Assembly (NCBI GenBank): GCA_021795255.1
Contig: JAJYPQ010000117.1
Span: 1-9,995, forward strand
Direction of reading: 5' to 3'
Length of the DNA stretch: 9,995 bases
Source of the DNA: Pseudomonadota bacterium
GTDB lineage: Bacteria > Pseudomonadota > Gammaproteobacteria > Acidiferrobacterales > Acidiferrobacteraceae
The notes below the pieces were generated by a model. The model made no database searches. It worked only from the letters and a program-made list of their open reading frames with translations, and was not told the DNA's origin. Shown here piece by piece: positions 1-7,080 of this stretch; position 1 is the stretch's first letter; every line of letters starts with the position of its first letter. The position numbers and the translations under genes were made by a program.

Positions 1-507
1 GATGTCCTCATAGCACCCCGGCACCGAATCCTGACCTAGGCTGGTCTTATAAGCACTGACCGTAGACGCCATGCAGAGCCGGGAATTGGTATCGATATGG
101 TTGGTGCCGAGGAAGCCCTTGGCGAGCTTGTTTACGACATAGTAGTCCTCGGTACTGAGTTGCCCCGAGACGTAGAAGGCGCACGCCTCCGGCCCGTGAT
201 CGCGCAGCACCTCGGCAAAACGCCGCGCCGAGTGCTGCAAGGCCTCTTGCCAAGAGACTGGCTGTGGGGCGAACTCGCGCGTTGTGCGCATCAAGGGGGC
301 AAGGAGTCGCTCGCCGTCCATGGTCTCGGCCAGCGCACGCCCCTTTGTGCAAAGCGCCCCGAAATTGGCCGGGTGCTGCGGATCCCCACGCACCGCAAGC
401 ACCCGTTCCCCGTCGTGCTCAAGAAGGACACCACAGCCGGTCCCACAGTACGGACACACCGAGCGGGTGACCATCCGCTCTGCCCCGGGAATGGGATTTC
501 CCTCCAT
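1..507 (-). CDS. nasA: Assimilatory nitrate reductase catalytic subunit, N-terminal part (runs off left edge)
   Basis: Molybdopterin oxidoreductase that reduces nitrate to nitrite in the cytoplasm. Only the first 169 residues are in the window; the family is usually 700-900 residues. The N-terminal [4Fe-4S] motif is intact: C18, C21, C25 and C53, followed by K55, the conserved lysine between cluster and cofactor. Residues 136-148 read NHIDTNSRLCMAS, in which C145 is the expected molybdenum ligand of the Nas/Nap group. There is no Tat signal before the cluster, which fits a cytoplasmic assimilatory enzyme rather than periplasmic NapA. The chosen ATG at 507 has GAGGG about 10 bases upstream; a second Met at codon 12 has a poorer ribosome site. 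It lies 17 bp after the porin stop codon, so the two genes are probably cotranscribed. Formate dehydrogenase is excluded in practice by the NasA-like C145 context and the nitrate neighbours. Confidence 0.93.
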   Translation of the reverse strand, partial: MEGNPIPGAERMVTRSVCPYCGTGCGVLLEHDGERVLAVRGDPQHPANFGALCTKGRALAETMDGERLLAPLMRTTREFAPQPVSWQEALQHSARRFAEVLRDHGPEACAFYVSGQLSTEDYYVVNKLAKGFLGTNHIDTNSRLCMASTVSAYKTSLGQDSVPGCYEDI

Positions 508-524
508 GTCGGCTTTACCCTCGG

Positions 525-1757
525 TCAATAATGATAAGACACGAAGACCCATGCGGCCTTTGTATTCACAGCATACGTATCGGCGTGATAGTCGGCGTAT
601 TGCACGCCACCCACAAAACCGGGGCGAATGGGGTAGATAAGCGACACGTCCCACTCATGCCCGTAACGCTGCGAACCGTGATCTGCCCGAAAACGGTAGT
701 ATGAGGCCGCTATCTTCGCGCGCGCGATGGCGGTGCCGACCGTGGCATAAGTGCTGCGTAAGCCGGTCTGCGGCGTCACAAGGAAGATCTCGGCCCAGCC
801 ATTAAAAAGATGCTTGGTCGCAAGCGGGGTCTGGAACCCGTAGGTCCCGCTGCCGTTGCTACCCATCACTTCATAGTCCAGGCGCGCGAAGGTCGGGCCC
901 GTTCCGACTCCGCCTCCCACATGATAGTAGCTGGCGTCAATAAGCGGACTGCCGCCGCCCACGTCCCACTGATGCGCCCAATCGGCAACGTAGAGGAAAC
1001 GCGCAGCCGATGTGATCGGTGCTTGTCCCGCGATGCGCGCGCCCGCGGTCTCGCTATTGCAGATCTCAGGGCCACCCGCGATACCGCACAGCGCCGCCCC
1101 CGGTATGGCGGTGTGCGCTTTGTTTTCATAGGTGTAGCTATAAGCGCTTACTAAAGTTTTTTTAGCCACCACTAAGCCTGCATTCAATAAGACCACGCGC
1201 ACCGGCACAAGCTGATTGAGGATGTCCTTCAACCGCCAACTATAGGCGCCGTAAAGCGTGAGGCCCGGTACGCCCTTATTCACCACGCTCACAGCGTCGA
1301 ATGTCTGCATATTCTGGCGAAAATCGACGTTTCCCACGAAACGACCGTTGTTCAGGACGATGATTTGGCGCCCCGCACGGATCTTCGTATGGGCGATTCC
1401 GCTATAACTCAAGTAGGCCTGATTGACGTTCGTGGCTTCTGGGTCCGGAATCACTGCGTAGGCCGCATTATGATTGACGATACTATTGTAATCCTCGACG
1501 ATACCAGCGACGTTGATAAGCTGCAGCATGGCGCGAACATGCGCGTAAGCGCCGGTTTCGTAACCCAAAAGGCTACGGACCGTAAACGCGTTGGCGACCT
1601 TTTTCCCGGGCTGCACCACGCTCTCGTAGCGGGGCCGCAGGGAAAAGTCGACGGTGCCGTGCGTCAAGGCATAACCGAGCGTATGCGCCTCGGCATGGGG
1701 TAGGATAAAAGCCGCTCCTAAGAACGCAGCGGTTACAGCGACATGAATCCTATGCAT
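525..1757 (-). CDS. Alginate-export-like outer-membrane beta-barrel porin
   Basis: Predicted outer-membrane channel of 410 residues. Residues 1-24 form a Sec signal peptide (hydrophobic core, AEA at 22-24) with likely cleavage after A24. The mature protein alternates short amphipathic strands and loops and ends in VFVSYHY, with a terminal aromatic residue as expected of a BAM-inserted barrel. The N-terminal half, including DPEATNVNQAYLSY and the GRQ...NNGRFVGNVDFRQN stretch, resembles the broad 'alginate export family' of proteobacterial porins. The ATG at 1757 is preceded by GGGAGG about 10 bases upstream. It sits between narK (72-bp gap) and nasA (17-bp gap), on the same strand. By inference it passes nitrate or nitrite through the outer membrane; alginate export is unlikely because no alginate genes are present. 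The substrate cannot be read from sequence. Confidence 0.85.
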   Translation of the reverse strand: MHRIHVAVTAAFLGAAFILPHAEAHTLGYALTHGTVDFSLRPRYESVVQPGKKVANAFTVRSLLGYETGAYAHVRAMLQLINVAGIVEDYNSIVNHNAAYAVIPDPEATNVNQAYLSYSGIAHTKIRAGRQIIVLNNGRFVGNVDFRQNMQTFDAVSVVNKGVPGLTLYGAYSWRLKDILNQLVPVRVVLLNAGLVVAKKTLVSAYSYTYENKAHTAIPGAALCGIAGGPEICNSETAGARIAGQAPITSAARFLYVADWAHQWDVGGGSPLIDASYYHVGGGVGTGPTFARLDYEVMGSNGSGTYGFQTPLATKHLFNGWAEIFLVTPQTGLRSTYATVGTAIARAKIAASYYRFRADHGSQRYGHEWDVSLIYPIRPGFVGGVQYADYHADTYAVNTKAAWVFVSYHY

Positions 1758-1783
1758 AAGCTACTTCCTCCCGCGTATGAACT

Positions 1784-1814
1784 TTTAGGTATGTAATAAC
1801 GTTTAGGTATGTAA
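1784..1814. repeat. 13-bp direct repeat in the narK-porin spacer
   Basis: TTTAGGTATGTAA occurs at 1784-1796 and again, identically, at 1802-1814, with an 18-bp period. Both copies lie in the 72-bp non-coding gap after the narK stop and before the porin ribosome site. The minus-strand transcript would carry two copies of UUACAUACCUAAA. The role is unknown; an RNA-protein or operator site and a simple duplication are both possible. Confidence 0.8.
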
Positions 1815-1829
1815 AGCTGGCTCGATCGT

Positions 1830-3215
1830 CTATTCCGCTTCGAGAGAAACCCCCTTCAAGGGCGCGGCGGGCGGAGTATCCGCGGCCAGCCCCTGCCAAT
1901 CCTTCTTACGTTGAGTCACCAAAACCACCGCTGTGAGCGCCAAGCCCGCAAAGATCCCAAAACCGCCGTGATAGCTACCAGTCATCTGCTTTCCCATGCT
2001 TAAAACGACCGGCAAGTAGAAGCCGCCAATCCCGCCTGCGGCCCCGATGAGCCCCGTCATCAGCCCAGTGCGGGCCGGCCAGCGCTGCGGAACCAGCTGG
2101 AAAGTCGCGCCGTTACCGATTCCGAAAGAGATGTAGAGAACCAGGAGCAGCCCAAGGCCCCATAAACCCGGAGGAACAGAGAGGGCGAAAGCAAGGTCTA
2201 CCAACGCAATGCCGGTCAAGGCTAGGCGCAGCATGCGCGGACCCGTCAAAGAATCTGCAAGCAAGCCGCCCACCGGGCGCAGGGATGCGCCGACGAGGGC
2301 GAATAGGGCCATGAGGAGGCCGGCCTCGATCTTTGGGATATGGTAGAGCGAGACGAGCAGCAAGGTGATGTAGGCCGACATACCGACGAACCCGCCGAAG
2401 GTAATGCCATAAATGAGAAAAAAGGCCCACGCGTCCCCTTCACGCAGTGCCTTTCGATAGGGCGGGGGAAGCAGCGCCACGACAAACAGCAGGCCGACAA
2501 CCGGCAGCAACAAGATTGCAGCATGGCCTTCCACCCCCAGCCAGTTGCGATGGGCGCCCACGACAAGTACGGAAAGAAACAAAAGGCTGCCAAAAAAGCT
2601 GAAGAGCGCGCGAACTGGGGAACCTGTTTTGGCGCCCCGGTCCTCAGCCCACACAAATACGGCCAGGGCGGCCAGCGCCAGCAGGGGTAAAACCGCCGTC
2701 ATCGCCGACTGCCACCCGAAATGACGCGCTAAAGGTGGAAACAAAACCCCGTCGAGCACGGCGCCGATATTGCCCGCTGCGGCAAGACCCAGCACTAGAC
2801 CTTGCACCTTGGGGGGATAACTGCTCCCAGCCATGGGCAGCGCCACCGCAAAGCTTGCTCCACCCATACCCAGCAAGACACCGAGAACCAGCAAAACCGT
2901 AAAACTGGGGGCACCGTGTTGCAGGAGGAAATAAAGAGGGGTCACGGCCGACAAGGCAATACCCATCAACGCAATTCTGCGCCCGTTCAGGGCTTGGTAC
3001 AGGTAGCCAAGCGGTATGCGCAAGATCGCCCCGCTCAGCACCGGAACCGCCACCAAGAACCCGAGCATGACAGGCGACAGATGGAGTTTAGGTCCCATGT
3101 AAGGGGCGAGCGGACCAAAAAGGAGCCAGACCGTGAACCCAGTATCAAAATAAAGAAAACTGGCCACAAGGGAGCGCCAGTTCCCGGAGCGCAGGTGAGT
3201 CAGAAGCTTCGCCAT
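1830..3215 (-). CDS. narK: NarK-type nitrate/nitrite transporter (MFS, NNP family)
   Basis: Inner-membrane transporter of 461 residues with about 12 hydrophobic segments. It carries both nitrate-signature regions of the NNP family: residues 117-155 (GASFAVALPMAGSSYPP, then GLAAAGNIGAVL) and residues 365-398 (GIGNGATFQLVPQRWP, then GAAGGIGGFY). The two conserved substrate-binding arginines can be placed at R66 in TM2 (SGAILRIPLG) and R313 in TM8 (GASLRPVGG). The ATG at 3215 has AAAGGA 6-7 bases upstream. It follows nirD after a 543-bp spacer that contains a sigma-54-like promoter, so it may head its own unit with the porin and nasA. With assimilatory reductases on both sides, nitrate uptake is the likely role, although NNP members can also exchange nitrite. 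The symbol narK is used for family; nasA-type transporter names are also in use. Confidence 0.93.
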   Translation of the reverse strand: MAKLLTHLRSGNWRSLVASFLYFDTGFTVWLLFGPLAPYMGPKLHLSPVMLGFLVAVPVLSGAILRIPLGYLYQALNGRRIALMGIALSAVTPLYFLLQHGAPSFTVLLVLGVLLGMGGASFAVALPMAGSSYPPKVQGLVLGLAAAGNIGAVLDGVLFPPLARHFGWQSAMTAVLPLLALAALAVFVWAEDRGAKTGSPVRALFSFFGSLLFLSVLVVGAHRNWLGVEGHAAILLLPVVGLLFVVALLPPPYRKALREGDAWAFFLIYGITFGGFVGMSAYITLLLVSLYHIPKIEAGLLMALFALVGASLRPVGGLLADSLTGPRMLRLALTGIALVDLAFALSVPPGLWGLGLLLVLYISFGIGNGATFQLVPQRWPARTGLMTGLIGAAGGIGGFYLPVVLSMGKQMTGSYHGGFGIFAGLALTAVVLVTQRKKDWQGLAADTPPAAPLKGVSLEAE

Positions 3216-3256
3216 CGTGGTCCTTTATTAAGATAAGTGTGATGTCGGCTCCATTC

Positions 3257-3272
3257 TGCAATTTCTGTGCAC
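3257..3272 (-). promoter_or_regulatory. Possible sigma-54 promoter of narK
   Basis: The minus strand reads GTGCACAGAAATTGCA, to compare with TGGCACG-N4-TTGCA. The -12 TTGCA and the GCAC of the -24 element match at the right spacing, but the invariant GG at -24 is TG here. The predicted start near 3246 would leave a leader of about 30 bases before the narK ATG at 3215. I saw no convincing sigma-70 promoter in the same stretch. Confidence 0.4.
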
Positions 3273-3354
3273 AAACCAGAGGGCTCGTTTTTCGCCAAAA
3301 AGGCCGTAATTCAAAGGGTGGGGGCAGATCAGGCGCTAGTTTTCGGGGCAAGGC

Positions 3355-3369
3355 GCGCTATCGTGGTGC
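3355..3369. promoter_or_regulatory. NtrC-like dyad upstream of narK
   Basis: GCGCT-ATCGT-GGTGC matches the NtrC half-site pattern GCACC-N5-GGTGC at 8 of 10 fixed positions, with the right half perfect. Its centre is about 116 bp upstream of the predicted narK start, a usual distance for an NtrC enhancer. I found no second site one helical register away. Confidence 0.3.
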
Positions 3370-3737
3370 AGACGATCAGCAGGCGGCGTTGGGGCTGAAT
3401 CGACCGCGTGGATCTTTGGCATAAGCTGGCACACCAAACCTTATCGACATGAGGAATGCTGCTATGGTCGCGGTCGGGTCGGTCGAAAATGGTGACCTTG
3501 AAATCACGGCAGCTGTCGCCGAAGAGATCGCGCGCTTTCTTCCGCGGGGCGAAGGACGTCTGCCGATCAAAGCGCCCCGCAGGTGCCGATTTATCGTGAC
3601 CAAGCCTGTGTTGCTAGGGGCCGCTCCCCAAGTGAGCCCGGGAGCGCGGTGGGTTCCCGATCCGGCAGCTTATCCTCGCCTACCTTTTTGTATAAGCAGA
3701 TCCGAAATATCGCGGGGAGGCGGACATGGGGCCGGTT

Positions 3738-3753
3738 CTGGGGAGTGCCCCGG
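3738..3753 (-). terminator. Weak hairpin just after nirD
   Basis: CTGGGG-AGTG-CCCCGG can fold into a 6-bp stem (one G-T pair) with a 4-base loop, starting about 6 bases past the nirD stop. There is no T-run on the minus strand, so it may only attenuate transcription or protect the 3' end. Confidence 0.3.
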
Positions 3754-3758
3754 CGTCA

Positions 3759-4094
3759 TCATTTTGGTAGCCGTAAAAAGACCCGTTCGCCCTCGACGCG
3801 CACGGGCCAAGTCCGTACGCAGCCTTTGTCTGGTTCCCGCGCCTCCCCACATTGCATATCGATCTGCCAATTATGGAGCGGGCAGTAGACCGTCTGGCCG
3901 GAGACATAGCCCTCCGCAAGCGGCCCTCCCTTGTGAGGACAGCGATTATCGAGCGCGAATATAGTCCCGCTTTCATTGCGCAAAAGGGCAATTGGCCCGC
4001 TTGTGGTCACGAGCACGCGGCCGCCCAGCTTGGGTACGTCGGCTAGGTTTGCGACCTCTTGCCAGCTCGTGTCGGCGTCGCTCTCTAGGCTCAC
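3759..4094 (-). CDS. nirD: Nitrite reductase (NADH) small subunit, Rieske type
   Basis: A Rieske-fold protein of 111 residues that partners NirB in reducing nitrite to ammonium in the cytoplasm. The full [2Fe-2S] ligand set is present: C52-x-H54 (RCPHKGGPL) and C71-x2-H74 (YCPLHNWQID). Some NirD proteins lack these ligands, so this is the Rieske-bearing form. A longer reading from an upstream ATG at 4160 would overlap nirB by 70 bases. The GTG at 4094 is preferred because AAAGGAGG lies 4 bases before it, and it overlaps the nirB stop (GTGA), typical of translational coupling. The length is normal for the family (about 105-120). It is the last gene of the tight nirBD pair; a weak hairpin and a long spacer follow. 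Confidence 0.93.
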   Translation of the reverse strand: MSLESDADTSWQEVANLADVPKLGGRVLVTTSGPIALLRNESGTIFALDNRCPHKGGPLAEGYVSGQTVYCPLHNWQIDMQCGEAREPDKGCVRTWPVRVEGERVFLRLPK

Positions 4095-6532
4095 AACGCC
4101 TCCTTTACCCGAAGGGGGGCGGCGTCGATGGCGAGGTGTCCGGCTATGGCCTCGGCCCATGGATCCTTTTCCTGGCTTATGGCGACTTGCAGCTCCTTTG
4201 CTAATCGCTGACGACTGAGTTCGTCGTTTAGGACGCGCTCTTTAATATGCTCGAGCCCGACCCGCTCTATCCAGGCGGCCGTTCGTTCGAGGTAGAAGGC
4301 CTCTTTGCGATAGAGCTGCATAAATGCCTCGGCGATTTCTATGACCTCGTCTTCTGTTTTGACTTTAACGAGGAGGTCCGCTCCGCGCAGTTTCATACCC
4401 CCGTTGCCGCCGACATAGATTTCCCAGCCAGAGTCGACGCCAATCACGCCGAAATCCTTGATGGTGCTTTCCGCGCAATTGCGCGGGCAGCCGGAGGCCG
4501 CGAGCTTTACTTTATGAGGCGACCACATCCGTTCCAGGCGTTTTTCGAGAGCAATGGCGAGATGGGTGCTGTCTTGTGTTCCAAAACGACAGAACTCCGT
4601 GCCGACGCATGACTTGCAGGTGCGCAAGGCCTTGCCATAGGCATGGCCGGAGGGCATGTCGAGTTCCGCCCATATGGCCGGCAAATCCTCCTTGCGGACG
4701 CCGAGCAGGTCAATGCGTTGACCGCCTGTCATTTTGATCATAGGGACATGGTAGCGCTCGGCGACCTCAGCTATGCGCTTGAGTTCTGAGGGACTGGTGA
4801 TGCCACCATAAATGCGGGGAATAACCGAATAGGTCCCGTCTTTCTGGATATTGGCGTGCGCGCGTTCGTTGATGAAACGCCCCTGTGGATCGTCTCGTGA
4901 TTCAAGCGGCCAGGCCGTGCGAACATAATAATTGACGGCGGGGCGGCAGCTTGGGCACCCCCCGGCGGCGCGCCATTCCAGGACGTCAAAGACCTCGCTC
5001 ATGGATAGCAGTTTGCGGGTAACGATGGCATCACGTACCTCATCGTGGGTGAGATCCGTGCACGCGCAAAGCAACCGTTTTTTCGGTGCCGTCTCGTATA
5101 GACTACCCAAACTACTCGCAAGAAGCTGTTCGACAAGTCCGGTACAAGACCCGCAGGAGGCGCTTGCCTTCGTGGCGCGCCGTACGTCTGCTACCGTGAA
5201 TAAGCCTTGGGTGCGGATCGCTTGGACGATGACGCCCTTGCTTATGCCATTACAACCGCAGATCTCGGCTGTGGCAGGCATCCTATCGATCGGTTTGTCG
5301 GCCCCGTGACGGGCATCGCCTAAGGGCTCGCCGAATAGGAGATGGTCGCGCAGATCGACGATATCAATCGCATCGCGTAGTAACTGGAAGAGCCAGGGCC
5401 CGAGCGTTGTGTCGCCGTAGAGCAGAAAGCCGGCTAGCTTGCGTCCTTTTATGACAACTTTTTTGTAGATGCCGGAGGCGGAGTCTAACAACGACGCCTC
5501 CTCACAACCCGGCCCGCCGACAAAATCCCCAGCAGAAAAGAGACTAACCCCGGTGACCTTCAGCTTGCTGCTTGTGAGGGATCCTTGATAACGCAGGCGG
5601 CCGTATTGCGCGAGATGGTTTGCTGCCACCTTAGCCTGTTCAAAAAGAGGGGCGACGAGGCCGTAAGTGGCACCTCGATGCTGAACACACTCGCCAACGG
5701 CGTAGATGCGAGGGTCATAGGTCTGCAGTGTATCGTCGACCATGATGCCGCGCCCGCAATGCAGCTTGGCGCGCTGCGCGAGCTCGATTTGCGGCCTTAT
5801 CCCGACCGCGAAAACCACAAGATTCGCATCGATCACGCGACCGTCTTTCAGGCGCACGGCCTCGATATGGTCTTTGCCGACAAGCGCTTCGGTCTCGCTT
5901 CCAAGGCAAAACTGGAGCCCGCGGTCTACGAGGCTTTTGAGAAGTAGTTCTCCACCCACTTGGTCTGTCTGTCGTTCAAGGAGCCAGGCGTGGCGATGGA
6001 CGACTGTCACACGCACGCCTCTCATCAAGAGACCGTAGGCGGCCTCGAGCCCTAAGAGGCCCCCCCCTATGATGACGGCAGAGGCCCCTGCCGGGAGCGC
6101 TTGCATGGTCTCGACGTCCTGAATCGTGCGGTAGGTCATGACCCCTGCCAACTTAGCGCCGGGAAGCTTTGGTATAAAGGGATGAGACCCTAGTGCCAGC
6201 AAGAGGCGATCATAGGGGACGGATAGGCCGTTTGCGCCTTGCACGCGTCGCTGCCCGCGGTTGATGTCGGTTATCCGGACGCCGGCATGAAGCGTTATCC
6301 CCTGTTCACGATACCAATCCCGGCTGTTTAAGATCGTCTCGCCGAACGCCATTTCCCCGGCAAGCACCGGGGACAAGAGAATACGGTTGTAATTGGGCTG
6401 AGGCTCGTCGCCAAAGACCGTAATGTCATAGAGATCGGGCGCCATTTTGAGGAGTTCCTCTAGCACCCGTATACCGGCCATACCATTACCGATAACGACC
6501 AAGCGCGGCTTTGATGAAGTCGAATCTGTCAT
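4091..6532 (-). CDS. nirB: Nitrite reductase (NADH) large subunit
   Basis: Cytoplasmic siroheme enzyme of 813 residues that takes electrons from NAD(P)H and reduces nitrite to ammonium. Domains in order: FAD-binding (GNGMAG, 15-20); NAD-binding (GGGLLG, 156-161) with the FAD-contacting YAVGEC near 277-282; a BFD-type [2Fe-2S] domain (C425, C427, C460, C463); a second BFD-like domain (C489, C491, C526, C529); the ferredoxin-like half domain (about 555-625); and the siroheme/[4Fe-4S] domain with C642, C648, C682 and C686 (CVGTEFC ... GCPRNC). All key ligands are present and the length is normal. The ATG at 6532 has AAAAGGG about 8 bases upstream. It is coupled to nirD by overlap. A sigma-54 promoter with paired NtrC-like sites lies directly upstream, pointing to induction under nitrogen limitation. 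The same family also serves nitrite detoxification, but nasA and narK nearby support assimilation. Confidence 0.96.
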   Translation of the reverse strand: MTDSTSSKPRLVVIGNGMAGIRVLEELLKMAPDLYDITVFGDEPQPNYNRILLSPVLAGEMAFGETILNSRDWYREQGITLHAGVRITDINRGQRRVQGANGLSVPYDRLLLALGSHPFIPKLPGAKLAGVMTYRTIQDVETMQALPAGASAVIIGGGLLGLEAAYGLLMRGVRVTVVHRHAWLLERQTDQVGGELLLKSLVDRGLQFCLGSETEALVGKDHIEAVRLKDGRVIDANLVVFAVGIRPQIELAQRAKLHCGRGIMVDDTLQTYDPRIYAVGECVQHRGATYGLVAPLFEQAKVAANHLAQYGRLRYQGSLTSSKLKVTGVSLFSAGDFVGGPGCEEASLLDSASGIYKKVVIKGRKLAGFLLYGDTTLGPWLFQLLRDAIDIVDLRDHLLFGEPLGDARHGADKPIDRMPATAEICGCNGISKGVIVQAIRTQGLFTVADVRRATKASASCGSCTGLVEQLLASSLGSLYETAPKKRLLCACTDLTHDEVRDAIVTRKLLSMSEVFDVLEWRAAGGCPSCRPAVNYYVRTAWPLESRDDPQGRFINERAHANIQKDGTYSVIPRIYGGITSPSELKRIAEVAERYHVPMIKMTGGQRIDLLGVRKEDLPAIWAELDMPSGHAYGKALRTCKSCVGTEFCRFGTQDSTHLAIALEKRLERMWSPHKVKLAASGCPRNCAESTIKDFGVIGVDSGWEIYVGGNGGMKLRGADLLVKVKTEDEVIEIAEAFMQLYRKEAFYLERTAAWIERVGLEHIKERVLNDELSRQRLAKELQVAISQEKDPWAEAIAGHLAIDAAPLRVKEAL

Positions 6533-6551
6533 GCCTTTGCCCTTTTAAGAA

Positions 6552-6579
6552 CGTACCGCTTACGACCATGCGGCCATGG
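6552..6579 (-). other. Two small hairpins in the nirB leader
   Basis: The predicted 5' leader of nirB (about 54 bases) can form CCATG-GCCG-CATGG (6566-6579) followed by CGTA-AGCGG-TACG (6552-6564). Stems are only 5 and 4 bp. The loops are not the six-base loops expected of ANTAR-antiterminator leaders, so a regulatory role is unproven. Confidence 0.3.
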
Positions 6580-6595
6580 GTGTGCTAGGGAGCAA

Positions 6596-6611
6596 GGCAA
6601 AGATCGTGCCA
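6596..6611 (-). promoter_or_regulatory. Sigma-54 promoter of nirBD
   Basis: The minus strand reads TGGCACG-ATCT-TTGCC, matching the sigma-54 consensus TGGCACG-N4-TTGC(A/T) at every position except the last. The invariant GG and GC are 10 bp apart, as required. Transcription should begin near 6586, giving a leader of about 54 bases before the nirB ATG at 6532. The two NtrC-like dyads upstream support it. Confidence 0.82.
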
Positions 6612-6652
6612 CGGTGGTAGGGCCAAAAATGGGCATCCGTGCGCCGTCTCGC

Positions 6653-6667
6653 GCACCAAGTCGGTGG
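6653..6667. promoter_or_regulatory. NtrC-like binding site 1 upstream of nirB
   Basis: GCACC-AAGTC-GGTGG matches the dyad pattern GCACC-N5-GGTGC at 9 of 10 positions. Its centre is about 74 bp upstream of the predicted sigma-54 start and 30 bp from the second site, on the same face of the helix. Confidence 0.65.
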
Positions 6668-6682
6668 CCGAGCCTCGGAACC

Positions 6683-6697
6683 GCACCAGAATGTGGC
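6683..6697. promoter_or_regulatory. NtrC-like binding site 2 upstream of nirB
   Basis: GCACC-AGAAT-GTGGC matches the NtrC dyad at 8 of 10 positions; one half is perfect. Its centre is about 104 bp upstream of the predicted start. Paired sites about three helical turns apart are the usual form of NtrC enhancers such as that of glnA. Confidence 0.55.
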
Positions 6698-7080
6698 ACC
6701 AGGACTCCGGGTTCCTCAAGATACTGGGTGTTCCCATAATCCATCGACCCCTCTCCGGCGACGAATGGCATGGCATTCTCATTCAAAATAGACGCCCGGT
6801 TTGAGAGGCTCGCCTAGACCTGTCCTACACCGGAGCGGCCTCAGAATGAACCAGGCCATACAGCACATGGGATCAGATGGGCGCATGAAGCAGGTTACCG
6901 AACGTGAGGATGGTCGTTTCATCCGGTGGCGGTTCCCGCCCCATGTCAATGCCGATGAAGGTCCGCGAGGCCTGGGAAGGCCTCGGGCCAATGACAATAA
7001 AGAGGTGAGTTACGTGCAGCGAAATAGGGCGCAGCAGATTCCCGATCGGCGATCAATCTGATCACCCAGAGACAGGGCGA
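6698..7080. other. Non-coding stretch between nir promoter and SDR gene
   Basis: I see no supported gene here. A plus-strand frame at 6801-7061 and minus-strand frames at 6779-6997 and 6529-6786 are open, but they resemble nothing I know. The last of these runs straight through the sigma-54 promoter and the enhancer. The stretch holds one strong inverted repeat (6966-6985) and a cluster of GATC-rich bases near 7031-7062. Confidence 0.6.
6966..6985. repeat. Perfect inverted repeat, possible terminator of the SDR gene
   Basis: CGAGGCC-TGGGAA-GGCCTCG has perfect 7-bp arms around a 6-base loop, about 95 bp past the SDR stop codon. It would form a stable GC-rich hairpin in RNA of either strand. 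No T-run follows on either side, so intrinsic termination is uncertain. Confidence 0.45.

Larger units (their letters stand above)
3216..3758. other. 543-bp spacer between nirD and narK, no supported gene
   Basis: The narK-proximal part carries the possible promoter and NtrC-like site. Open frames here, such as a plus-strand ATG frame from 3449 that runs on into the nirD antisense and a short minus-strand frame at 3376-3603, match nothing I recognise and have no good ribosome site. An inverted repeat with 7-bp arms (3622-3628 and 3640-3646, CGCTCCC/GGGAGCG) lies in the middle and could form a hairpin in RNA of either strand, but no T-run follows. The length is unusual inside an otherwise tight cluster. 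Confidence 0.6.

Noticed and set aside
3449..3964. 171-codon plus-strand frame opposite nirD and its spacer
   Set aside because: Its second half is antisense to nirD, it has no good ribosome site, and no family is recognisable. The first 50 codons look faintly protein-like but are not enough to call.
4091..4160. Longer nirD from ATG at 4160
   Set aside because: It would overlap nirB by 70 bases and add an arginine-rich tail foreign to NirD; GTG at 4094 has a near-perfect ribosome site.
6552..6579. ANTAR-type antiterminator leader before nirB
   Set aside because: Two tandem hairpins are present, but stems are short and loops are 4 and 5 bases, not six-base loops with the required A and G. 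No terminator hairpin with a T-run follows.
6529..6786. 85-codon minus-strand frame overlapping the nirB start by ATGA
   Set aside because: The overlap looks like translational coupling, but the frame runs through the sigma-54 element and the NtrC-like sites, and the product resembles nothing known. The predicted transcript starts inside it.
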